Source of the DNA: Opitutales bacterium UBA2995
Lineage (GTDB): Bacteria; Verrucomicrobiota; Verrucomicrobiia; Opitutales; UBA2995
Length of the DNA: 35,113 nt
Assembly (NCBI GenBank): GCA_002346535.1
Contig: DDZZ01000022.1
Coordinates: forward strand, 1-35,113
Reading direction: 5' to 3'
Shown here: in pieces, positions 1-7,232 of the stretch
Numbering within the stretch: the stretch's first letter is position 1
Layout: every line of letters starts with the position of its first letter
Translations under genes and position numbers: made by a program
The notes under the pieces: generated by a model
The model's input: the letters and a program-made list of their open reading frames with translations, nothing else
Told to the model about the DNA's origin: nothing
Database searches by the model: none

Positions 1-597
1 CAAGCGTCTGATTTCTCTTTTTTTTCCGTGGTTAAGTGTAATCTCCAACTCGTTGGGTTTGGATGGATTAGGTAAGGCTCCTTCTACTTTGAGGGACTCC
101 CCAGCGTCAACCACTCCTTGAATCAATTCTCGCACGCGTTCGAAGGGAAAAGATTTGTCAAGGGTAACGGTGTAATGTTTGAGGATTTTGTTTGAAGGGT
201 GGGTGAGTGAATAAGTCAGGTTGCCATCGTTTGTAATGATAATCAGACCCTGGCTTTCCCGGTCCAACCGGCCAGCGCAATGAAGGGAAGCGTCTTTTTG
301 AAAATTTTTGGAGAGCAATTCAAATATCGTTTTTTTGGCATAGGGGTCCGAGCGGGTGCATGTGAAACCGGTTGGTTTGTTGACAGCCAAAACGATATTG
401 GAGGTCGAGGACTTGTTTATCCTGCGCCCATCCATAAAAACATGATCTTTTGAAGGATCTATCTTTTGCCCCAATTTTGCGACAGAACCATTCACTTTAA
501 CACGCCCATTCTCGATAAATGTCTCTGCTTTTCTCCTAGAGCCAATCCCTGCCTGGGCCAGAAACTTTTGTAATCTTTCCTTTGATGGGTCACTCAT
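1..597 (-). CDS. Pseudouridine synthase, RsuA/RluB family (3' end outside window)
   Basis: Converts a specific uridine in ribosomal RNA to pseudouridine in the cytoplasm. The frame starts at the ATG complementary to 595-597 and stays open to base 1, giving 199 residues without a stop, so the C-terminus is missing. Residues 7-50 form an S4 RNA-binding domain (KFLAQAGIGSRRKAE, then NGRVKVNG). The catalytic motif is GRLDRESQGL at 109-118, with the nucleophilic aspartate at D112, and NHGKKREIRR near the edge is the usual late motif of this family. The N-terminal S4 domain and GRLD form place it with RsuA, RluB, RluE and RluF rather than RluA/RluD. Which rRNA position it modifies cannot be read from the fragment. 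It is divergent from the reductase gene at 686. Confidence 0.93.
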   Translation of the reverse strand, partial: MSDPSKERLQKFLAQAGIGSRRKAETFIENGRVKVNGSVAKLGQKIDPSKDHVFMDGRRINKSSTSNIVLAVNKPTGFTCTRSDPYAKKTIFELLSKNFQKDASLHCAGRLDRESQGLIIITNDGNLTYSLTHPSNKILKHYTVTLDKSFPFERVRELIQGVVDAGESLKVEGALPNPSKPNELEITLNHGKKREIRRL

Positions 598-629
598 GGA
601 GGGCCGTTTCTGAAATATTAAAAATTTAA

Positions 630-648
630 ATTGATGGTTGAAATCAAT
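630..648. promoter_or_regulatory. Short palindrome between divergent genes
   Basis: ATTGAT (630-635) and ATCAAT (643-648) are perfect 6-base inverted arms around a 7-base spacer, in the 88-bp AT-rich divergent region between the pseudouridine synthase and the CysJ-like gene. The position would suit an operator, but 6-base arms in AT-rich DNA can arise by chance. Confidence 0.25.
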
Positions 649-685
649 GAAAAGGGTCTTGTGAATAGCAGGAACCGATAAACTT

Positions 686-1846
686 ATGGCCGTAGACGTC
701 GACTCTCAATACAACAAAAACAACCCCTTCCTGGCCAAGCTTACCGAAAACAGGCTGTTGAATAAACCGGGAACGATTAAAGATACACGGCATTTTGTGG
801 TGGAATTGGACGGAAGCGACTTGTTTTATGCCTGTGGAGATTCCCTGGCGGTTTATCCTACCAATCGAAGTGAGGAGGTCGATGCCTTATTGTTGGCTTT
901 GGGTGCGACTGGCGATGAAGCGACAGAACTTCCAAGGCTTGAGTCTCAAATCACCTTTCGCGAAGCACTTTCTAACAAATTGTCCCTCGCCACCCCTACT
1001 CGAAAGACCCTAATCAAATTTGCCGAAAAGGCTAGTGCGAACGACGACCAAATTCGTTTGGATGAGTTACTTGAAGACAGCAATAAAGAATCGACTGCCA
1101 TTTACCTGGAAAATCGTGAGCATATCGACCTTTTGGAAGAATTCCCTAGTGTTCGTTTTACTCCTCAGGAGTTTGTCAGTGGGTTGAGAAGATTGGTGCC
1201 ACGCCTCTACTCCATAGCCTCTTCTCCGAGTCAATATCCCAATGAAGTCCATCTGACTGTAGCGATTGTCCGTTACCAGACGAATAATCGTGACCGGGTT
1301 GGGGTATGTAGCACTTATTTAGCTGATCGGGTTCCTCTCGGAGAATCCAGTGTTCCAGTGTTTGTAGCAAAATCGCATTTTGGCTTACCAGAAGATAGCT
1401 CAGTACCGATCATCATGGTGGGACCGGGAACAGGTATTGCACCTTTCCGTGCATTTTTACAGGAGCGTATTACAACCGGTGCGACTGGAAAAAATTGGTT
1501 ATTTTTTGGTGATCAACATCACGCTACCGACTACCTCTATGGCGAAGAGTTTGGTGCAATGAAGGAGGCGGGGCAACTTCATAGGATAGGTTTGGCTTGG
1601 TCCCGTGATCAGGAGAATAAAATTTATGTGCAGGATAAAATGATGGAAGCCGGCGCCGAGATATGGGACTGGGTCAATGATGGTGCCCACTTATATGTCT
1701 GCGGTGACGCCACGCGCATGGCAAAAGATGTGGATGAAGCCATTCATCACATTATACACAAATTTGGCGCTATTTCGGAAGATGAGGCAGAGGGATATGT
1801 CAAGCAGATGAAAAAGGAAAAACGTTACCAGCGGGACGTTTATTAG
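686..1846 (+). CDS. CysJ-like sulfite reductase flavoprotein lacking the FMN domain
   Basis: FAD/NADPH-dependent reductase of the CysJ / cytochrome P450 reductase family, most likely supplying electrons for assimilatory sulfite reduction. Its 386 residues contain the connecting domain and FNR-type module only. RLYS (173-176) and GVCSTYL (206-212) contact FAD; GPGTGIAPFRAF (246-257), SR (306-307) and CGD (339-341) form the NADPH site. The C-terminus RYQRDVY matches, from memory, the end of E. coli CysJ, including the terminal aromatic residue. E. coli CysJ is about 600 residues with an N-terminal flavodoxin domain; here nothing precedes the connecting domain, and no flavodoxin or cysI lies in the window. 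A weak AGGA at 670-673 precedes the ATG. The electron acceptor is unknown; sulfite reductase is the best guess. Confidence 0.85.
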   Translation: MAVDVDSQYNKNNPFLAKLTENRLLNKPGTIKDTRHFVVELDGSDLFYACGDSLAVYPTNRSEEVDALLLALGATGDEATELPRLESQITFREALSNKLSLATPTRKTLIKFAEKASANDDQIRLDELLEDSNKESTAIYLENREHIDLLEEFPSVRFTPQEFVSGLRRLVPRLYSIASSPSQYPNEVHLTVAIVRYQTNNRDRVGVCSTYLADRVPLGESSVPVFVAKSHFGLPEDSSVPIIMVGPGTGIAPFRAFLQERITTGATGKNWLFFGDQHHATDYLYGEEFGAMKEAGQLHRIGLAWSRDQENKIYVQDKMMEAGAEIWDWVNDGAHLYVCGDATRMAKDVDEAIHHIIHKFGAISEDEAEGYVKQMKKEKRYQRDVY

Positions 1847-1933
1847 TTAATTTTTCCCTGGACATTTTTTGCATTTCCGTCCTCAGTAAATTTACTTGAT
1901 TGGCTTCCTGAATTCTTTCCCACTTGCCAGCTT

Positions 1934-2683
1934 ATGAATCTGACTTTTAACGATCGAGTTGCTGTCGTCACAGGGGCTGGTAGAGGGATTGGCCGATCCA
2001 TTGCAGAATCACTTGCCGCCGAAGGCGCACAAGTAATATGCGTGAGCAAAAATCCCGATAGCTGTGGGTCTGCTGCGCAAGCAATCGAGTCTACCGGAGG
2101 TAAAGCTAAGGCATTGCCAGTAGATGTTGCAGATGCTCCCGCTGTCTCTGAAGCATGTGCGCAATTGATAGAAGAATTTGGGGCGGTCGACATTCTAGTA
2201 AACAACGCAGGGATCACGCGAGACAACCTCTTATTGCGGATGTCAGAAGAAGACTGGCATACGGTGCTCAATACCAATCTGAGTAGCTGTTTTTATTGGA
2301 CCAAAGGATTGGTGAGACCCATGACGCGCAATCGTTGGGGAAGAATCATTAATGTTTCCTCGGTTAGCGGCCTTACGGGAAATCCCGGTCAGGTAAATTA
2401 CTCAAGCGCCAAAGCCGGAATGATAGCCTTTGCCAAATCTTTGGCCAAGGAACTTGCCTCCCGATCCATTACCAGCAATGTAGTGGCCCCGGGTTTTATC
2501 GCCACTGATATGACAGCATCTTTTCAGGACGGAGACGTTGCCAAGCAGGTATTGGCTCACATCCCGTTGAAACGGTTTGGGGATTCAACCGACATTGCCA
2601 ACGCGGTTACTTACTTGGCTTCCGAGGAAGCGAATTATATAACAGGCCAGGTTTTTACTGTTGACGGCGGTATGACGATATAA
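1934..2683 (+). CDS. fabG: 3-oxoacyl-[acyl-carrier-protein] reductase
   Basis: NADPH-dependent short-chain dehydrogenase performing the first reduction of each fatty acid elongation cycle on ACP-bound 3-ketoacyl chains. The Rossmann glycine motif TGAGRGIG is at 13-20 and NNAG at 90-93. The catalytic set is N114, S143, Y156 and K160 (YSSAK), with the usual 13-residue Ser-Tyr spacing, followed by PGFIATDMT. Its 249 residues are the usual FabG length. Immediate linkage to acpP and fabF supports FabG over the many other short-chain dehydrogenases. The ATG at 1934 has no Shine-Dalgarno sequence. The 87 bp upstream hold no evident gene. Confidence 0.96.
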   Translation: MNLTFNDRVAVVTGAGRGIGRSIAESLAAEGAQVICVSKNPDSCGSAAQAIESTGGKAKALPVDVADAPAVSEACAQLIEEFGAVDILVNNAGITRDNLLLRMSEEDWHTVLNTNLSSCFYWTKGLVRPMTRNRWGRIINVSSVSGLTGNPGQVNYSSAKAGMIAFAKSLAKELASRSITSNVVAPGFIATDMTASFQDGDVAKQVLAHIPLKRFGDSTDIANAVTYLASEEANYITGQVFTVDGGMTI

Positions 2684-2717
2684 ACTCTCAATATCTTTAA
2701 ATAATCTACACCCAATC

Positions 2718-2972
2718 ATGGCAGATAAAACTACCGAAGATCGCGTTACTGAAATCATCGTAAACCAGCTCAATGTAAACGAAGAGCAGGTAACCCCTGA
2801 AGCCTCATTTTTGGACGACCTAGGTGCTGATTCACTGGATACTGTAGAATTAATCATGGCCTTTGAAGAAGAGTTCAAGGACGAGATTGATGGTGAGATT
2901 CCAGAATCAGACGCGGAAAAGCTGCAGACTGTAGGGGCTGTGATCTCCTACCTTAAAGAAAAGGCTCAATAA
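2718..2972 (+). CDS. acpP: Acyl carrier protein
   Basis: Small acidic carrier that holds growing acyl chains on a 4'-phosphopantetheine arm. The attachment serine is S39 in the GADSLDTVEL motif; the protein has 84 residues, strong negative charge and the usual four-helix pattern. It begins 34 bp after fabG and ends 41 bp before fabF, so the three genes are probably one operon. No Shine-Dalgarno sequence precedes the ATG. Confidence 0.97.
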   Translation: MADKTTEDRVTEIIVNQLNVNEEQVTPEASFLDDLGADSLDTVELIMAFEEEFKDEIDGEIPESDAEKLQTVGAVISYLKEKAQ

Positions 2973-3013
2973 TTCTTTCCGAGGATTGGTCTGGTGATCA
3001 AGTCCTTACTTCT

Positions 3014-4273
3014 ATGGATAACTCCGTACCTAACAAGCGTGTTGTTGTTACCGGTATGGGTGTTATTACATCTTTGGGTGAAACACCGGATTCTTTTCAT
3101 GAGAGTTTGGTGAAAGGGATAAGTGGGGTTACCTTGGTCGATGCCTTCGACACCACAGAGTATCCCTGTAAAATAGGAGCCGAGCTCAAGGATTGGGATC
3201 CTACGCGGGTCATGGACGTCAAGGAAGCACGGCGGAACGATCGTTACACGCAGCTGGCGCTTTTTGCAGCAATGGAGGCTTTTAAACAATCGGGCATCGA
3301 TATGGCCCAGGAAGATCCTTACAGGGTCGGTGTTTTTGTCGGTTCTGGAATCGGTGGAATGGATACTATTGAAAAACAATCTTATGCATTGTTTGAACGG
3401 GGGCCCAGGCGTGTATCCCCCTTTATGATACCGATGTTGATCGCCAATATGGGATGCGGTAGAATTGCTATTGAGATTGGCGCGAAGGGTCCCAACTTCG
3501 GCATTGTCAGCGCATGTACCACCGGGACCAACTCCATTGGTGAAGCTCTTCGGCATATCCGCTATGGTGATGCGGATGTCATGTTGGCAGGCGGTAGTGA
3601 GGCGAGTATTACTCCTTTGTCTTACGCTGGCTTCTGCAAGATGAAAGCCATGAGTACCCAGAACGAAATTCCCGAAAAAGCGAGTCAGCCGTTTAATATG
3701 AGCCGAGATGGATTTGTCATGGGCGAAGGTGCGGGTGTCATCGTTTTGGAATCACTGGAGCATGCACAAAAACGAGGAGCCAATATCCTCTGTGAGTTGG
3801 CCGGCTATGGTGCGACTTGTGATGCCTATCACATCACTGCTCCGGATACGACTGGTGAAGGCCTGGAGAATGCTATACGGATTGCTCTAAAGGATTCGAA
3901 TGTGGAACCCGATATTGTGGACTACATTAATGCCCACGGCACCTCTACCCCTTACAACGATAAAATCGAAACCACAGCCATCAAAAATGCCTTGAGTGAG
4001 AAAATCGCGTGCGGAGTCAAAATCAGTTCCACTAAATCCATGACTGGGCACTTGCTTGGAGCTGCCGGAGGCATTGAAGCCATCACCTGCGTGAACAGTA
4101 TTCTGACCGGCGAAATTCCTCCGACCATTAACTTGGATGACCCTGATCCGGAGTGTGATCTGGATTACGTTCCAAATGAAAAGGAATCTGCGGATGTCAA
4201 TATTGCCCTGAGTAACAACCTGGGCTTTGGCGGCCATAATGGAACGCTGGTATTTCGTAAACTCGAAGACTGA
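3014..4273 (+). CDS. fabF: Beta-ketoacyl-ACP synthase II
   Basis: Condenses malonyl-ACP with acyl-ACP to extend fatty acids by two carbons. The thiolase-fold triad is complete: C168 in SACTTGTNSIGEAL, H308 in NAHGTSTPYND and H346 in KSMTGHLLGAAGG, with K341 in its usual place. The terminal NNLGFGGHNGTLVFRK is typical of the family. Cys-His-His identifies an elongating synthase rather than FabH (Cys-His-Asn). At 419 residues it has the usual FabF length (about 412), and the acpP-fabF order is conserved across bacteria. A terminator-like hairpin follows 20 bp after the stop. Confidence 0.97.
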   Translation: MDNSVPNKRVVVTGMGVITSLGETPDSFHESLVKGISGVTLVDAFDTTEYPCKIGAELKDWDPTRVMDVKEARRNDRYTQLALFAAMEAFKQSGIDMAQEDPYRVGVFVGSGIGGMDTIEKQSYALFERGPRRVSPFMIPMLIANMGCGRIAIEIGAKGPNFGIVSACTTGTNSIGEALRHIRYGDADVMLAGGSEASITPLSYAGFCKMKAMSTQNEIPEKASQPFNMSRDGFVMGEGAGVIVLESLEHAQKRGANILCELAGYGATCDAYHITAPDTTGEGLENAIRIALKDSNVEPDIVDYINAHGTSTPYNDKIETTAIKNALSEKIACGVKISSTKSMTGHLLGAAGGIEAITCVNSILTGEIPPTINLDDPDPECDLDYVPNEKESADVNIALSNNLGFGGHNGTLVFRKLED

Positions 4274-4293
4274 TCACTGTGGCTAGATCCTGC

Positions 4294-4330
4294 ATCGCGA
4301 GTTTCTATGGCGAATTTAATCGCGATTTTT
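4294..4330 (+). terminator. Candidate terminator after fabF
   Basis: Perfect 7-bp stem ATCGCGA (4294-4300) with TCGCGAT (4320-4326), a 19-base loop, and a T-run through 4330. It would end the fabG-acpP-fabF transcript. The long loop and short U-tract keep confidence moderate. Confidence 0.45.
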
Positions 4331-4356
4331 AGTACAGTTCCTAGTATTCCAATACC

Positions 4357-4566
4357 ATGATTGAAGAAGAAATCTCATCCCTTTTGCGCGATCTTTTGTC
4401 CGCGACTGCCGATTCAGATTCTGAGGGCGTTCTGAAGGCCACACTGGCCTTGGACATCGTACAAAAGGAACGAGCCTCCGAAATTCCCAAACAGCTCCAA
4501 CACTATCTTGAACGTCGGAGTTACCCAAAAGCGTTGGCCTTTTTGGAAGGTTGCCAGGACTCGTAA
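4357..4566 (+). CDS. Small hypothetical helical protein (69 aa)
   Basis: I do not recognise a family. The 69-residue product begins with an acidic segment (MIEEEISSLLRDLL) and has a second half rich in helix formers ending RRSYPKALAFLEG, which looks like a helical-hairpin pattern. No signal peptide or membrane segment is visible. It lies 15 bp upstream of the SUI1-type gene on the same strand, behind a terminator-like hairpin, so the two are probably co-transcribed and may share a translation-related role; that link is positional inference only. No Shine-Dalgarno sequence. The near-abutting arrangement and protein-like composition favour a real gene. Confidence 0.6.
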   Translation: MIEEEISSLLRDLLSATADSDSEGVLKATLALDIVQKERASEIPKQLQHYLERRSYPKALAFLEGCQDS

Positions 4567-4581
4567 ATCTGAACAAAGGAA

Positions 4582-4974
4582 ATGGGCCAACGTTCGGATC
4601 GCATTCCAACGAGCGGTGAAGGAGATCTGCAAAATAATCCTTTCAATGCTCTGTCCGCAAAAGAGTTTAAATCCCCTCTTGAGGAAACTACTACTTTCGC
4701 CCCCTCTGGTAAGCCAATACCCAAAAAATCTCGTGGGCGTTTAGATGTGAAGCGGGAAAAGTCAGGACGAGGAGGCAAAACCGTGACCGCAATCTACGGC
4801 ATGCAGAATATTGAGGTGCGTGAAAGGGAGCAGCTACTGAAAAAGATGAAAACTTCCTGTGGCGTGGGTGGCACTATGAAAGGAGCTGTCCTGGAACTTC
4901 AGGGGGATAACCGGGAGGCTGCAAAAACAATATTGGAGCTGGCGGGGTTTCAAGTGGTTTTTGCCGGAGGCTAA
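4582..4974 (+). CDS. SUI1/eIF1-family translation factor (YciH-like)
   Basis: Bacterial homologue of eukaryotic/archaeal initiation factor 1, thought to influence start-codon fidelity on the 30S subunit. The SUI1 domain fills residues 65-130: GGKTVTAIYGM, LLKKMKTSCGVGGTMKG, then a closing strand ending VVFAGG. The tight CGVGGTMKG loop is diagnostic. Residues 1-64 are a polar, probably disordered N-terminal region carrying KPIPKKSRGRLDV, as in other bacterial members. An AAAGGAA lies directly against the ATG, too close for a standard Shine-Dalgarno. The last codons form part of a hairpin shared with the convergent metF end. Confidence 0.9.
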   Translation: MGQRSDRIPTSGEGDLQNNPFNALSAKEFKSPLEETTTFAPSGKPIPKKSRGRLDVKREKSGRGGKTVTAIYGMQNIEVREREQLLKKMKTSCGVGGTMKGAVLELQGDNREAAKTILELAGFQVVFAGG

Positions 4975-4988
4975 ATTTTACCTTCGGC
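4963..4988. terminator. Candidate convergent hairpin between SUI1 gene and metF
   Basis: GCCGGAGG (4963-4970) pairs along all eight positions (one G-T) with CCTTCGGC (4981-4988) around a 10-base loop, spanning the stop codon of the SUI1 gene. Only a weak T-rich stretch follows on the + strand and none on the - strand. A two-way transcription barrier between these tail-to-tail genes is plausible. Confidence 0.4.
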
Positions 4989-4998
4989 CTCTTTATGC

Positions 4999-5880
4999 TC
5001 AGTCGGCAAAATACCCTCTAGCTTTTAGTTGCTCTAAAATACCAAGCGCTGACTTGCTCATATTCATGATATATAAGTGAACGCCTGGCGCGTCATTATC
5101 GAGTAACTCCGCAATTTGATCGACAGCCCAAGCGACCCCAATCTGGCGTTGGGCGGCCTTATCCTCAGGTACCTCAAGGAGCTGCCGTTCAAGTTTTTGT
5201 GGCAAGGATATTCCAAACCGCTTGACCTGGTTTACATTGAGAACAGGTAAAATGCCGGGTAGGACCGGAACGGTAACTCCCATGGAACGCAATTTGTGCA
5301 CGTAATCAAAGTACAACTGATTGTTATAAAACAATTGGGTGGTGATAAAATCGCCGCCTTGGTCGACCTTGTATTTCAGGTTTTTAAGATCCTCCGCCAT
5401 CGAGGGCGCTTCGGGGTGTTTTTCCGGGTAGCCCGCTACGCCCATGCAGATGTCATGGAAATTAGTTTTGATAAATGCCACTAAGTCGCTGGCGTACCTG
5501 AAACCATCTTTAACCGCTTCAAATTTTTTGGCTCCTTTTGGAGGGTCGCCTCTTAGCGTCATAATATTACGAAAACCTTCTGCATGGAAGGACCGCAGTG
5601 TTTCGAGCAGGTCGTTTTGGCTCGATCCTACGCAGGTCAGGTGAGGCATCATCAACCAACCCAACTCATTTTGCAGCCTGGCCGTGATCTCCTGAGTGTA
5701 TTGCCGGGTGGTTCCACCTGCCCCGTAAGTGACCGATACGAAGTCGGGTTCGAAAGCTTTGAGTCGGGATGCGGCCAAGAAAAGGCGCTGGGTATCCTTT
5801 TCTGTTTTGGGAGGAAAGAATTCTAAGGATTTGATGGACTTACCCGCTTCGAAAAGGGTAGCTATAGAGCGGTTTTTCAT
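4999..5880 (-). CDS. metF: 5,10-methylenetetrahydrofolate reductase
   Basis: FAD enzyme that reduces 5,10-methylene-THF to 5-methyl-THF, the methyl donor for methionine synthase. Family motifs appear in order: SLEFFPPKT near the N-terminus with the catalytic glutamate, SVTYGAGGTTR, HLTCVGSS, NIMTLRGDPPKG, YPEKHPEAPS and GGDFITTQLFYNN. The 293 residues match the compact bacterial MetF (E. coli 296). It follows rlmN on the same strand after a 75-bp gap that holds a near-perfect 26-bp palindrome ending five bases from the ATG, so it probably has its own regulated promoter. There is no Shine-Dalgarno sequence; the palindrome occupies that position. Confidence 0.96.
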   Translation of the reverse strand: MKNRSIATLFEAGKSIKSLEFFPPKTEKDTQRLFLAASRLKAFEPDFVSVTYGAGGTTRQYTQEITARLQNELGWLMMPHLTCVGSSQNDLLETLRSFHAEGFRNIMTLRGDPPKGAKKFEAVKDGFRYASDLVAFIKTNFHDICMGVAGYPEKHPEAPSMAEDLKNLKYKVDQGGDFITTQLFYNNQLYFDYVHKLRSMGVTVPVLPGILPVLNVNQVKRFGISLPQKLERQLLEVPEDKAAQRQIGVAWAVDQIAELLDNDAPGVHLYIMNMSKSALGILEQLKARGYFAD

Positions 5881-5885
5881 TTTCG

Positions 5886-5911
5886 TATCAACGTATCAGG
5901 ATATGTTGATA
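5886..5911. promoter_or_regulatory. Near-perfect 26-bp palindrome abutting metF start (candidate operator)
   Basis: TATCAAC (5886-5892) mirrors GTTGATA (5905-5911), and the inner TATC (5894-5897) mirrors GATA (5900-5903); only the 5893/5904 pair and the two central bases break the symmetry. It ends five bases upstream of the metF ATG (5880). The long interrupted symmetry suggests a dimeric repressor. SahR, an ArsR-family regulator that senses S-adenosylhomocysteine and controls methionine-cycle genes, uses ATCAA/TTGAT-type palindromes as I recall, which makes it a candidate. As RNA it could also fold over the start. Confidence 0.65.
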
Positions 5912-5955
5912 TGTAAAGTTAATTTTGTGGTGGGTATTAATAAATTTACTAGAAT

Positions 5956-7065
5956 TTAGCGCGTAAAATCAGGCTTCTCGGCTTTCAATCGCAATTGTCC
6001 GCAAGCGGCATTGATATCATGTCCTTTTTCCCTTCGGATGGTGAAAGGCACTTTGTTTTCCTTGAGTATACTTGCAAAACGGTCCTGCCGCATGATGTTG
6101 GGCCGTTTCCAGCTCAATCCTTCCACTTTATTGTAGGGTATCAAATTTACGTGGGCATGTAAGTCTTTGGCGATTGCAACCAGCTTCTTTGCTTCATCCA
6201 GCATGTCATTTATCTCCTCAATAAGAATGTATTCGAGCGTAAGCATGCGTCCGTGGTTTTTGACGAAATGTTTGGCTGCCGGAATGAGCTTCTCCAATGG
6301 ATATCTGCGGTTTATGGGCATTATTTTGGAACGGGTGCTGTTGGTTGCACCGTGCAAACTGATAGCTAATCTGAACTGGATAGACTTTTCTGACAATTTT
6401 TCGATCTCGGGAACCAGCCCTGAAGTTGATACAGTGATTCTCCTTGCTCCAAACTTAAGTCCCCAATCTGCATTAAGGATCTTGATGGCTTTCATCAGGT
6501 TGTCGTAATTGGCCAGTGGTTCGCCCATACCCATTACCACTATGTTATCAAAGGACGAGATTTCGGGAGTGGCTCGCTGAGTCATGGTATCCTCCTGATG
6601 GCAAACATTCATGAGCTGCGCAACGATCTCAGCCGCGTTTAGATCGCGTTTCCATCCCAGCAGACCGGATGCGCAAAACTTACAACCGTAGGCGCATCCC
6701 ACTTGGGTAGAAATGCATACTGTCGTCCGCGAGCGACGTTGTCCGACCCCTTTCATCGGAGCTCGAATCAGCACTGTTTCAATCAGCGAGCCATCCGTCA
6801 GCTCCATCAACAATTTGTTGGTGACATCACGGGATTCCTTGCTGAGAAGGGGCTTGGCGGGTGAGAGCTCGAAATGTTCATCGAGAATGTTGCGCCATTC
6901 AGCTGGTAAGTTGCTCATTTGGTCCCATGATTGGACGCGTTTTTTGTAAAGCCAGTCTGTCAGTTGTTTGGCTCGAAACTTGGGTTGTCCGGTGTCTCGG
7001 GCAAATACCTCGAGTTCCTCTAGAGTCTCTCCGAAGATCAACTTTTTTTCGGGCTCAAATTTCAT
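5956..7065 (-). CDS. rlmN: Dual-specificity 23S rRNA/tRNA adenine-C2 methyltransferase RlmN
   Basis: Radical-SAM enzyme that methylates C2 of A2503 in 23S rRNA and A37 in some tRNAs. The 4Fe-4S ligands are C124, C128 and C131 in GCAYGCKFCASG. The two mechanistic cysteines of RlmN are present: C117 in TTVCIST and C355 in INAACGQLR. GMGEPLANYDN is the SAM-binding GEP-type motif, and SLHGATNSTRSKIMPINRRY is typical. The 369 residues fit the family. The presence of the mechanistic cysteines, with an RlmN-like length, favours RlmN over Cfr. It diverges from the permease gene at 7233 across 167 bp. Confidence 0.96.
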   Translation of the reverse strand: MKFEPEKKLIFGETLEELEVFARDTGQPKFRAKQLTDWLYKKRVQSWDQMSNLPAEWRNILDEHFELSPAKPLLSKESRDVTNKLLMELTDGSLIETVLIRAPMKGVGQRRSRTTVCISTQVGCAYGCKFCASGLLGWKRDLNAAEIVAQLMNVCHQEDTMTQRATPEISSFDNIVVMGMGEPLANYDNLMKAIKILNADWGLKFGARRITVSTSGLVPEIEKLSEKSIQFRLAISLHGATNSTRSKIMPINRRYPLEKLIPAAKHFVKNHGRMLTLEYILIEEINDMLDEAKKLVAIAKDLHAHVNLIPYNKVEGLSWKRPNIMRQDRFASILKENKVPFTIRREKGHDINAACGQLRLKAEKPDFTR

Positions 7066-7158
7066 ATACTTCTATTGCCAATGGATCTCCTCAGGTTTTG
7101 CATTGTCTTTTCCGATAGTTTCCATGGTCGCAATAAAAATTGTTTAAACTATTATTTG

Positions 7159-7192
7159 AAAACGTCCGTTTTGAAATACAGTTTAGGACTGT
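7159..7192. promoter_or_regulatory. Two short inverted repeats in rlmN/permease divergent region
   Basis: AAAACG-TC-CGTTTT (7159-7172) is perfectly symmetric, and ACAGT (7178-7182) mirrors ACTGT (7188-7192) five bases apart. They lie in the 167-bp AT-rich region between divergent rlmN and the permease gene, which must contain both promoters. They are possible operator half-sites, but I cannot place -35 and -10 elements with confidence. Confidence 0.25.
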
Positions 7193-7232
7193 TTTGGGTT
7201 AGCTCATAACGCAACGATCAAATCCAAACTGG

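Noticed and set aside
5881..5955. SAM riboswitch before metF
   Set aside because: The 75-bp gap is too short for known SAM riboswitch classes, and the palindrome explains the symmetry better.
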